In this document: positions 1 to 6,175 of the stretch, in pieces | How positions within the stretch are numbered: position 1 is the first letter of the stretch | Layout: every line of letters begins with the position of its first letter | Assembly: GCA_019422485.1 (NCBI GenBank) | Contig: JAHZDG010000034.1 | Span: 12,015-21,029 of the forward strand | DNA: 9,015 nucleotides | Origin: Alistipes sp. | Lineage (GTDB): Bacteria > Bacteroidota > Bacteroidia > Bacteroidales > Rikenellaceae | Reading direction: 5' to 3' | Notes under the pieces: generated by a model | Told to the model about the DNA's origin: nothing | What the model saw: only the letters and a program-made list of their open reading frames with translations | Database searches by the model: none | Program-made: the position numbers and the translations under genes

Positions 1-20
1 GGACGGGAGAGAACTTGGGT

Positions 21-953
21 TTAGGCGGGCTGTGTCTGTCCGTTTCTGAAGCAGGATTTCAGGACTTCGACAATGGCGCACAGGTCGCACAGCGTACCGA
101 ATTCACGTTCGAGACGGGCGCGGTCGGTAATGGCGTGCCAGATGCTGGCTTCGAAATGGTTGGTCGCATCGGCGATAGCGATGATCAGCTGATCGCCCCG
201 GAAGCTCAGGGTCAGCCCTTCGCCGAAACGTTGATCCAGTTGAATAATGCGTTCCATCAGTAGCGGAGTCAGCAGATAGCGGGCTTCGACGGGGTCATTA
301 CCATAGACGTCGAATCGTTTTTCAAATTCGGGCGATTCCAGTTTGACACGCGGGAAGCCGAAGCGCAATTTGATCCAACGGTTGCGATAGACGGTCGTAT
401 TCCCTTGGAACGAGCGGCCGAGATCAGCCACAAATAAAAATCCTCGAAAAATATCGACCCAATGGGTTCGGGTTCGTCCTTTGGAGTCCGTAGTGGTACG
501 TCGTTCCTGGGCATGGACTTCGGCGAAACGGAAATGTGTATTTTGCGTTTCGCCTTCGACCAGATCCTCGGTTTGATAGCGATCGGGTTGGACTCCGAAC
601 AGTCCGCTGAGATTGAACAGACGCTCTTCGATGCCCTCCTGGGGAGTATAGCGTGCTCCGGGGGAGGCGGCATCGACCAGTGCGGGAACAATCTGACTTT
701 TATAGAGTCGATTGAGTACGGCGCTTTGGGCTTGAATCGTTCCGATGAATACCCCAATGCCGGCGACGATGGCGATGGCGAGTCCGCTCCATTCGATCCA
801 CAGATACAGGGCGATGCCTCCGGCGATTCCGACGATCAGTCCGTAGAGCAGACCGCGGAGAATGCCTTGTTTTTTCAGTATTTGTCGATGGGATTCGAGT
901 TGTTGCAGGGTTTCGCTCAGGCGGGGAAAAATCGATGCGGCATCAGCAGACAT
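21..953 (-). CDS. DUF3137 domain membrane protein
   Basis: This 310-residue protein has a cytoplasmic-looking N-terminus with a short amphipathic stretch (about 1-30). Two closely spaced hydrophobic segments follow (about 33-52 and 56-76), then a soluble domain. From about residue 110 to 300 it carries the hallmarks of DUF3137: the FRGFLFVADL segment at 169-178, RVKLESPEFEKRFDVYGND at 202-220, and EARYLLTPLLMERI at 223-236. No biochemical function is established for the family. Family members are often found beside LemA-type membrane proteins; a LemA gene could lie just left of the window, but that is inference. The ATG at 953 is the only plausible start, since it leaves a complete N-terminal region before the first membrane helix. 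The gene lies downstream of, and in the same direction as, the gene ending at 1206, but a strong terminator at 1169-1198 separates them, so it is probably transcribed on its own. The family call is firm; the role is unknown. Confidence 0.88.
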   Translation of the reverse strand: MSADAASIFPRLSETLQQLESHRQILKKQGILRGLLYGLIVGIAGGIALYLWIEWSGLAIAIVAGIGVFIGTIQAQSAVLNRLYKSQIVPALVDAASPGARYTPQEGIEERLFNLSGLFGVQPDRYQTEDLVEGETQNTHFRFAEVHAQERRTTTDSKGRTRTHWVDIFRGFLFVADLGRSFQGNTTVYRNRWIKLRFGFPRVKLESPEFEKRFDVYGNDPVEARYLLTPLLMERIIQLDQRFGEGLTLSFRGDQLIIAIADATNHFEASIWHAITDRARLEREFGTLCDLCAIVEVLKSCFRNGQTQPA

Positions 954-992
954 AAACGGATATCGAATGGATTAAGTGAAGTGCAAGATACG

Positions 993-1016
993 AAAAAGCC
1001 CGGAAATCCGATAGGC
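993..1016 (-). terminator. Weak hairpin plus U5, possible attenuator before the DUF3137 gene
   Basis: Read on the minus strand, GCC (1016-1014) and CGG (1010-1008) pair with GGC (1000-998) and CCG (1003-1001). The loop is ATTT, there is a three-base bulge on the upstream arm, and five T follow (997-993). It sits only about 40 nt upstream of the DUF3137 start. It could be a weak leader terminator or attenuator, or chance; the interrupted stem makes it uncertain. Confidence 0.3.
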
Positions 1017-1088
1017 TATGATGGTTTTACTTTGGTGAGACCTGCGGATACGCTTTCCCATCCATTGAAAACTATGTATGGTGTCCGG

Positions 1089-1126
1089 ATGCGGGAATGA
1101 AACGCAGAATCCGAAGATTCCCGCAT
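1089..1126. repeat. 10-bp inverted repeat in the DUF3137 upstream region
   Basis: ATGCGGGAAT (1089-1098) and ATTCCCGCAT (1117-1126) are perfect inverted copies around an 18-nt loop. Neither strand has a T-run right after the stem, so it does not look like a simple terminator. A second stem, GAATC (1107-1111) with GATTC (1116-1120), shares bases with the long stem, so the two folds exclude each other. It lies between the terminator of the upstream gene and the DUF3137 start, so it may be an operator or a leader structure. Confidence 0.5.
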
Positions 1127-1165
1127 ACAAGAATAGGTTTTCGGTTTAGGGGCAGTCATGGTTTG

Positions 1166-1198
1166 AAAAAAGCCCCGTCCGAAAGGGAACGGGGCTTT
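1166..1198 (-). terminator. Rho-independent terminator of the secreted propeller-like gene
   Basis: A perfect 10-bp stem is formed by AAAGCCCCGT (1169-1178) and ACGGGGCTTT (1189-1198) around a 10-nt loop. On the minus strand it is followed by a run of T ending at 1166. It begins 8 nt after the stop codon of the gene ending at 1206, which is the standard place for an intrinsic terminator. Confidence 0.9.
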
Positions 1199-1205
1199 GA
1201 TGAGA

Positions 1206-2411
1206 CTATTCGACACGTTGGAAGGCTTCTTGGGGTTGGCCTGTCCAGCGGTATAAATAAAGGGTAGAGCTGTTGTGTTTGCCGTCGGAGCCGTTATCGG
1301 GATGGGAAATGTACCAATACCCATCTCCCAGAGCACAGAGTCCGGTCGTGCCCTGTTCGAAATGCCAGCCGCGAATGCCGCTCGCGGGATCTTGCAACCC
1401 CTCTTCGCAAAGAGAGAGAACCTCCCCGCGAACCGGGGTGTTGAAACCTTCCAGCCGGGCTTTCCGAGCCGGTTTCGAACCGTCGATGGCGAACAGCGAA
1501 TAGTTGGGATAGGCTGATTTCTGTCCGCGGTACACGGCGGCCAGCCAACGGTTCGAAGAGGGATCATAGGCCAGATTCTGAATACCGTAGGAGGTGTTGC
1601 CCGTACGGACGAAATATTTGTGCAGAGGGGCCGATGGTCCGCTGCGATGCGGAGCTTTTTGGGTGAGCACCTGTTCGTAACGTCCCCAGTCACTTACGTC
1701 GTAGGAGAGAATCACCTGATAGTCGTTGTCCGTACGGGTGGTGTCGCCATAGACGCCGTAGGCAACGTTCAGATAGGCTTTTGAGTCTTTGGGTTTGCCG
1801 AAGGCCGGGCCGAAAGCCACGCCGTCGATCCCCGAACATCCGAAACGATGTTTCACTTCCCGGCCGCCGTTGACGGTCTTACCGTAATAGTCATCAACCA
1901 CTTCGCCCAGGTAGACCGTACTCATCACGCCGTCCGTTTCGGCATTCATGCCGGGTCGGGTGATGCGACTTCCGTCGAAAATGGCGATATAGAATCCCGA
2001 AGGACGTTCTTCACTGGTCGGAGCATCGGCGTTTAACGAGCGGAGAATGCCACGTCCGATTTCGTCGTTCTTATACTCCAGGGAGCCGTAGATGCGACCG
2101 TCGGCCGGATTGGTGGTCAGGCAACCCAGGTGGCCGGTCATGCCGACGACGCTGCCGATGAGTTTGCCGTGCAGGTCGGTTTTGAGCAGTTCGGTGGTGA
2201 ACGAAAAGTAGATATATCCGTTTTTCAGGTCGACGGCAATGCCCTGCACATGGAAGGGGCCTTGGGTGCCCGAAAAGATCGAACGGGGTAATTGGCTCAG
2301 GTCGAGCGTTTGTTCGGAGTTGGAAGCGGGAGCGGTCTGTTGGGCTGAAACCGGGCCCTGGAAGCCCAACAGCAGGGCGAACAGTAAACAAGAAAGGAAA
2401 CCTGTTTTCAT
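1206..2411 (-). CDS. Secreted propeller-like protein of unknown function
   Basis: The protein has 401 residues from the ATG at 2411. The N-terminus MKTGFLSCLLFALLLGF is a clear signal peptide with likely cleavage after VSA (residue 23), so the product should be periplasmic or outside the cell. The mature part has recurrent short strand motifs of the kind seen in NHL or SMP-30-like beta-propellers: GIAVDLKNGYIYFSF near the start, then GIDGVAFGP, GIQNLAYDPSSNRWLAAVY and GDGYWYISHP. I do not recognise a named family, and no catalytic motif stands out. An in-frame TTG at 2456 would add 15 residues, but it lies inside the predicted -7 promoter element and would put 15 polar residues before the signal peptide, so I reject it. 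The gene has its own promoter and a strong terminator and is probably monocistronic. Confidence 0.82.
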   Translation of the reverse strand: MKTGFLSCLLFALLLGFQGPVSAQQTAPASNSEQTLDLSQLPRSIFSGTQGPFHVQGIAVDLKNGYIYFSFTTELLKTDLHGKLIGSVVGMTGHLGCLTTNPADGRIYGSLEYKNDEIGRGILRSLNADAPTSEERPSGFYIAIFDGSRITRPGMNAETDGVMSTVYLGEVVDDYYGKTVNGGREVKHRFGCSGIDGVAFGPAFGKPKDSKAYLNVAYGVYGDTTRTDNDYQVILSYDVSDWGRYEQVLTQKAPHRSGPSAPLHKYFVRTGNTSYGIQNLAYDPSSNRWLAAVYRGQKSAYPNYSLFAIDGSKPARKARLEGFNTPVRGEVLSLCEEGLQDPASGIRGWHFEQGTTGLCALGDGYWYISHPDNGSDGKHNSSTLYLYRWTGQPQEAFQRVE

Positions 2412-2453
2412 GGATGTATAGGTGTTATCGAATGTCAAAAAGGATTCTATGGA

Positions 2454-2461
2454 CAAAAATA
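2454..2461 (-). promoter_or_regulatory. Predicted -7 element for the secreted propeller-like gene
   Basis: On the minus strand 2461-2454 reads TATTTTTG, an exact match to the Bacteroidetes -7 consensus TAnnTTTG. It lies 42 bases upstream of the ATG at 2411, giving a leader of roughly 35 nt. No good TTG-type -33 element is visible about 18-20 nt further upstream, so the call rests on the -7 box and its position. Confidence 0.5.
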
Positions 2462-2760
2462 ATCAAAAATGCAGGGCTTTCCAGTGGCGGCCGAAAAAGA
2501 AACGATAAATTCATGTCGTCACAAAGTCCGGAAAAAGGGAGCAGTGAGCCGGGAGTCATTTCCTCAATGATGCAACGTTGAAAGAGGTGGGGTAACATGC
2601 TGGAGGCCGGTATTCCGGAAGAAACCTTTCTGCGGAATATCGTGTCGGTGTATAAGGTGTCGGTCTCCGGACCGCCTGTCCAGCCCGGAAAACCGTAAAG
2701 ATATATACCGCGTGTCGCGGGCCGCGGAAGAATGAGGACTCTCAGCCCGTTTCTGTTCTT
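2462..2760. other. Gene-free spacer between the PepSY and propeller-like genes
   Basis: I see no credible gene here. The small minus-strand frame that crosses it runs into the end of the PepSY gene in another phase and resembles nothing. The stretch holds an imperfect hairpin (TATTCCG at 2611-2617 with CGGAATA at 2633-2639, and an inner AGAA/TTCT stem) and a small CGGTC/GACCG hairpin at 2661-2674. Neither has a T-run, so no clear terminator for the PepSY gene is visible. Confidence 0.5.
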
Positions 2761-3894
2761 TTATTCGGGGTGGTGGGGTGCCGAAACGGGGTGATGTTTT
2801 TTCCGGATGCGCGTCCACCACAGATAGTACCCGCTCAGGGAGAGCATGCCGCCGATGAGAGCCGACAGAAAATAGAGAATTTTGGTGATCCAACCGCCCC
2901 ACGATCCGGTGTGAAAGGCATAAAATCCGGAACGTACCTGTTTGGATCGTTCGGGTTTCCGATTCGGGGTGAGGCTGGTTTCGCTCGTGGGTTGAGTCTC
3001 GATCAGCCAGCGATCGGTTTTCTTACCCAGCCATCCGTGGGCTACCTCGGCGGTATTGGCTTTCAGTGTAATGGTTTGGTAAGAGGAGTAGTGGCCCTGC
3101 AATTCTTGCCAGGCACGATCCCACAGCGTATAATCGGAGGTTGTGTTTGCTTTGTTTGTCGAAGAGGAAGATGAGGTGGTGGAGGTTTTGACTGCAGCGC
3201 GTTGTGGTTTGACCCCGAAAAGTCGGTAGGCGGCCGTCTGATACCATCCGAAAGACCATGTGAGACCGGTCAGTGCCATGATGCATAAGAAAAGCACGGT
3301 GCAAAAACCCAATGCCACATGACTATCGTGCCAAAAACGTCGCTGTCCTTGGTGACAAGCGATCTGAAACCGTTGTTTCCACAAGTTCCGGTGTCGGGGC
3401 CACCCGATGATCACTCCGCTGATCAGAATGACCACCATGGCCAGAACCGAAATCCCCACGATGGTTTTACCGAGAGTTCTGGCGCCTCGTTGCGAGGGTG
3501 AGTCCAGCAGCCAACGGTGCATTTTGAGCATGACCTGGAAAAACGGATATTTGGGGCTCCAACCTTTGACGGATCCCGTGTAGGGATCGACCAGCAGGGC
3601 GCGGTGTGAGGTTTCGGCGAAGTAGGCCCAACAGATTTTTTCTTTGTCGCCGGAGAATTTCAGACTGGTTAATTGTAAAGAGTCGCCGGTCTGTTGGCGG
3701 ATTTTGTCGGCCAGTACCGATGGCGGCAGGACGGTATCTCCTTCCTGGTATTCGACGCGATACAGAGGGCGATTCAATGCCTCGGTGATCTCCTGTTCAA
3801 AAACCAAAGCGGCTCCGGTCCAACAAACCAGGGCCAGTACCAACCCGAAAGGCAACGATAACCATAAATGCCATTTTCTCCACCCAGCCTTCAT
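2761..3894 (-). CDS. PepSY-associated transmembrane (PepSY-TM) protein
   Basis: The protein has 377 residues and a four-helix layout: about 11-33, 143-165, 192-215 and 337-360, with a periplasmic PepSY-like part between helices 1 and 2. Typical family features are the opening KWHLWLSLPFGLVLAL, the block ALLVDPYTGSVKGW (99-112), the KMHRWLL motif (H126), FWHDSHVALG (H189 and H192) and the FHTGSWGG motif (H328) before the last helix. The conserved histidines at membrane edges fit haem binding; characterised relatives act as inner-membrane reductases in siderophore-iron uptake (the PiuB/FoxB type). No TonB receptor or siderophore gene is in the window, so the iron role is inference from family. 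A low-complexity Ser/Thr run at about 237-246 marks a loop. The ATG at 3894 is preceded by an AGAAAG sequence and starts exactly at the conserved first helix. Confidence 0.88.
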   Translation of the reverse strand: MKAGWRKWHLWLSLPFGLVLALVCWTGAALVFEQEITEALNRPLYRVEYQEGDTVLPPSVLADKIRQQTGDSLQLTSLKFSGDKEKICWAYFAETSHRALLVDPYTGSVKGWSPKYPFFQVMLKMHRWLLDSPSQRGARTLGKTIVGISVLAMVVILISGVIIGWPRHRNLWKQRFQIACHQGQRRFWHDSHVALGFCTVLFLCIMALTGLTWSFGWYQTAAYRLFGVKPQRAAVKTSTTSSSSSTNKANTTSDYTLWDRAWQELQGHYSSYQTITLKANTAEVAHGWLGKKTDRWLIETQPTSETSLTPNRKPERSKQVRSGFYAFHTGSWGGWITKILYFLSALIGGMLSLSGYYLWWTRIRKKHHPVSAPHHPE

Positions 3895-3970
3895 GTCTTT
3901 CTGTGATTTTAGTTGATGTGCTGCGATCGGCCGTTCGGCACGATTCTCGGACCGTATATTCCTATAAACG

Positions 3971-3978
3971 CAAAAATA
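3971..3978 (-). promoter_or_regulatory. Predicted -7 element for the PepSY-TM gene
   Basis: On the minus strand 3978-3971 reads TATTTTTG, an exact TAnnTTTG match, 76 bases upstream of the start at 3894. A matching -33 TTG is not visible at the usual distance, so confidence is moderate. Confidence 0.45.
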
Positions 3979-4123
3979 GACATTTTTTGGGTGTTTGAGA
4001 GGAATAGTGTTTTAGATTTGTGGTGAGGTGATTTTGTAAGGTGTTGATTAAGTGTGATTGTTGCGCATTGACTGGTGGATGTGAAATGCTTGTTTGGGAG
4101 GGCGAATTATAACGTGTGGTATT

Positions 4124-4153
4124 TTTGTAGAATCAAAAGAAAAGTTATTTTTG
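4124..4153 (+). promoter_or_regulatory. Predicted promoter of the IdeS-like lipoprotein operon
   Basis: A TTTG at 4124-4127 and a TATTTTTG at 4146-4153 are separated by 18 nt, which fits the Bacteroidetes -33/-7 layout. The -33 element overlaps an earlier TATTTTTG (4120-4127) that may be a second promoter. The presumed start of transcription is around 4158-4161, leaving a leader of about 160 nt. Confidence 0.6.
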
Positions 4154-4167
4154 CGAAAATTTTCACA
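4152..4167. promoter_or_regulatory. CRP/FNR-like palindromic operator candidate
   Basis: TGCGAAAATTTTCACA is symmetric except at one base pair and has the geometry TGTGA-N6-TCACA of CRP-family sites with a single mismatch. It overlaps the last two bases of the -7 element and the expected transcription start. A regulator bound there would most simply repress. Which protein binds, if any, cannot be read from this window. Confidence 0.4.
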
Positions 4168-4233
4168 ATATCAGTGTGTAAAGATACGTATATAACATAC
4201 CTGAAACCTCTAACTTCGAATTGATACGGGTAA

Positions 4234-4269
4234 CGGCTGGGCCGGATGACATTCCCCAAGGCTGGGCCT
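4234..4269 (+). repeat. Tandem mini-hairpins in the leader
   Basis: The 9-base sequence GGCTGGGCC occurs at 4235-4243 and 4260-4268, 25 bases apart. Each copy folds on its own into a 4-bp stem with a TGG loop: CGGC/GCCG at 4234-4244 and AGGC/GCCT at 4259-4269. The pair outside the repeat differs but stays paired (C-G in one, A-T in the other), which hints at selected RNA structure. Confidence 0.45.
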
Positions 4270-4321
4270 CCAACCGTAAATCTCATGCTGATTTAAGAAA
4301 AATTATTAAAACATTTTGAAC

Positions 4322-6142
4322 GTGAAACAATCCGCCATCCGATTCCTGGCTGCTCTGGGAATCCTCCTCCTGACGAATTGCGCGTCCGAAAAGGAACAGT
4401 ATGCCCCGATCGGAAACGAGGGTTACCTTCAATTGGTGTTTTCTCAACCGGAAACCCGGACAGATCTCTCTGCGGACGGTTCCGGGACATTTCGTGAGGG
4501 AGACCGCGTAGGCCTTTATATCGATAACGGGAGCGAAATTCGGTACCGCGAATTGACCTATACTTCCGGTGAGTGGCAACCTCGCCTGAAGCGCAGTGCT
4601 TTTGGTGAGGGGCAACTGAAACTGTCGGCGCATTATCCGGTGCAGGTCACAGCCGAGTCCTCCGACCCGACACAACATCCCTTTCAGATCGCGTTGGACC
4701 AAAGCGAGGCCGAGGGGAATCCATCCGATCTGCTCGTTTCACAGGTGGCGCTGGAAGCGGGCAGTTATCAGGCTCGGTTGATTTTCCGCCACGCGATGCA
4801 TCGCTTGCAGATCTCCTGCGGCGGGAGCACGGAGGGAATAGCGGTGACCGTTCGTAGTCAAGTGAACGGTACGGTCAATTTGCTGACGGGAGAAACGACC
4901 CTGTCGCAGGGGGATTACCAATGGATCGTTCCGGCGCAGAACAGCGACGGGAGTTACGAGGCGATTATCTATCCCCAGCCGGCTTCTCCTTATCGGACCG
5001 AAGAAGAGGGTCTGTTGAAACTTCATAAAGACGGTTCAGAGGTATATTACAAGGCTCCGGAAACCATGTCGGGAGGTATGGCGCTGGAGAATTTCGAGGC
5101 AGGGAAACAAACTTCGATCAATCTGTCGATCCAGGCTGCACGACCCGATTATGCCAATCAAACGCGTTGGGTTTATGGTGTCCATGCGCCGGATTTTCCG
5201 GGAAAAGAAAATATTCCCACCTATCCTCCTTATGTGAACAAATTTCCGGAAGGAGAATGGTTCCGTTTCAATTGGACGATCAGTGAAGAGCAATATCTTA
5301 CATGGAAAGCCGGATGCGGATGGTATGATTGCAATAAATCAGCAGACTATAGCGAGAATGACCAAAATATGTGTTGGGCAGCCTCGGCGTCCAATTTGCT
5401 GATATGGTGGATGGAAAACAATAAAGCGTATATCGAAGCCTATACGAGGGAGTATGGTTCGAGTGTGACCACGACTTCCGGACGGGTTGTGGAGCGTCCT
5501 TCTTCCGAGTTTTTGCCTTTGTATCCCAATCTGCCGGATGTTAGCACATGTAACCGAGCTCCTGTGTTTGAGTTTTTTAAACTCAGTTTCCCGGATAAAG
5601 CCAGTTGGAATTCTTCGGGAGTGAATTGGTTTCTGACGGGGAATACCCGTAATTTACAAACTCAGGGTATTTTAGGTTTTCCTGGCTTTTTTCATGAGGT
5701 ATTTAAGACGACGGATATCATTGCGACAGATGCTCCTCGTCATCCGAATCGTGAAAAATTCAATGACTTTATTGTCGAAGCGTTGAGCAATAATCAGGCT
5801 ATTGGGTTTAGTCCCATTGATATTGCTGGTCCTCGTACGGGGATGCATGCCATGGTGATTTGGGGCGTAGAATTCGATGAGAATGGGCAGGTGGCCTATA
5901 TTTATTATTGCGATAACAATTCTTCCGACCAGGATGCTAATGGAGCGGTTGTTAGGCGTTACAAGGTGGTGTATGATACGGATCCTTCCTTGTCTGAGAT
6001 CAATCCACAGCTATATACCTATGTTCAACCTTTGGATAATGAGGAGGGAATCGTGATGAAAAAATACAAAGTGGGTGCCCTTTGTGCCGTTGATTTGCGT
6101 CGGGATATCTGGCGTCAGAAATATCCGGATATCCAACCGTAA
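4322..6142 (+). CDS. Fimbrillin-like lipoprotein fused to an IdeS/Mac-family (C66) cysteine protease
   Basis: The protein has 606 residues from the GTG at 4322. A TTG at 4316 would add two residues; no ATG is available, because a stop lies at 4307 and the next Met is far inside. The start MKQSAIRFLAALGILLLTNC is a lipoprotein signal with the lipidated Cys at 20. Residues about 34-270 resemble fimbrillin/Mfa-like domains (ETRTDL, DGSGTFREGD, FRHAMHRLQI, ending KQTSINLSIQ). Residues about 303-590 match the Mac-1/IdeS protease family: GWYDCNK, then MCWAASASNLLIWW, and GMHAMVIWGVEFDENG. Relative to streptococcal IdeS, Lys84, Cys94, His262 and Asp284 correspond to K339, C351, H509 and D531. The His-to-Asp spacing is identical at 22 residues. 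The protein should be anchored on the outer membrane, possibly facing out. GC drops markedly in the protease half. Characterised relatives cut IgG; the substrate here is unknown. It is first in a two-gene unit. Confidence 0.88.
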   Translation: MKQSAIRFLAALGILLLTNCASEKEQYAPIGNEGYLQLVFSQPETRTDLSADGSGTFREGDRVGLYIDNGSEIRYRELTYTSGEWQPRLKRSAFGEGQLKLSAHYPVQVTAESSDPTQHPFQIALDQSEAEGNPSDLLVSQVALEAGSYQARLIFRHAMHRLQISCGGSTEGIAVTVRSQVNGTVNLLTGETTLSQGDYQWIVPAQNSDGSYEAIIYPQPASPYRTEEEGLLKLHKDGSEVYYKAPETMSGGMALENFEAGKQTSINLSIQAARPDYANQTRWVYGVHAPDFPGKENIPTYPPYVNKFPEGEWFRFNWTISEEQYLTWKAGCGWYDCNKSADYSENDQNMCWAASASNLLIWWMENNKAYIEAYTREYGSSVTTTSGRVVERPSSEFLPLYPNLPDVSTCNRAPVFEFFKLSFPDKASWNSSGVNWFLTGNTRNLQTQGILGFPGFFHEVFKTTDIIATDAPRHPNREKFNDFIVEALSNNQAIGFSPIDIAGPRTGMHAMVIWGVEFDENGQVAYIYYCDNNSSDQDANGAVVRRYKVVYDTDPSLSEINPQLYTYVQPLDNEEGIVMKKYKVGALCAVDLRRDIWRQKYPDIQP

Positions 6143-6175
6143 TCCGTGTTGAATCATAAAAATACGATAATAGAT

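Larger units (their letters stand above)
3979..4321. other. Divergent AT-rich intergenic region with plus-strand leader
   Basis: This gene-free region separates the minus-strand PepSY gene from the plus-strand lipoprotein gene. Its left part (3982-4063) is an 82-base run with no C on the plus strand. Its middle (4120-4167) holds tandem TATTTTTG boxes and a CRP-like palindrome. Its right part (about 4160-4321) would be the transcribed leader, with two mini-hairpins (4234-4244 and 4259-4269) and a possible 16-codon reading frame (4246-4296). No known riboswitch class was recognised. Confidence 0.6.

Noticed and set aside
462..1100. A 212-codon plus-strand frame
   Set aside because: It is antisense to the DUF3137 gene, acidic and without motifs, and the opposite strand has a firm family match.
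1016..1693. A 225-codon minus-strand frame running past the terminator
   Set aside because: It overlaps the secreted protein gene in another phase, crosses the strong terminator at 1169-1198 and has no recognisable content.
2412..2456. N-terminal extension of the propeller-like gene to TTG 2456
   Set aside because: The TTG is the last part of the TATTTTTG promoter element, and the extension would displace a perfect signal peptide.
2564..2902. A 112-codon minus-strand frame in the spacer after the PepSY gene
   Set aside because: It shares its first part with the end of the PepSY gene in a different phase, and the translation is His/Arg-rich with no family resemblance.
4013..4020. TAGATTTG as a further plus-strand promoter
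   Set aside because: It matches TAnnTTTG, but the nearest TTTG is only 15 nt away and the T/G-rich context makes chance matches likely.
4200..4321. A known riboswitch in the lipoprotein leader
   Set aside because: I looked for TPP and cobalamin signature sequences and found none; only the short repeated hairpins are present.
6146..6175. GTG start for the second lipoprotein
   Set aside because: It would add ten polar residues ahead of a lipoprotein signal that begins naturally at ATG 6176.
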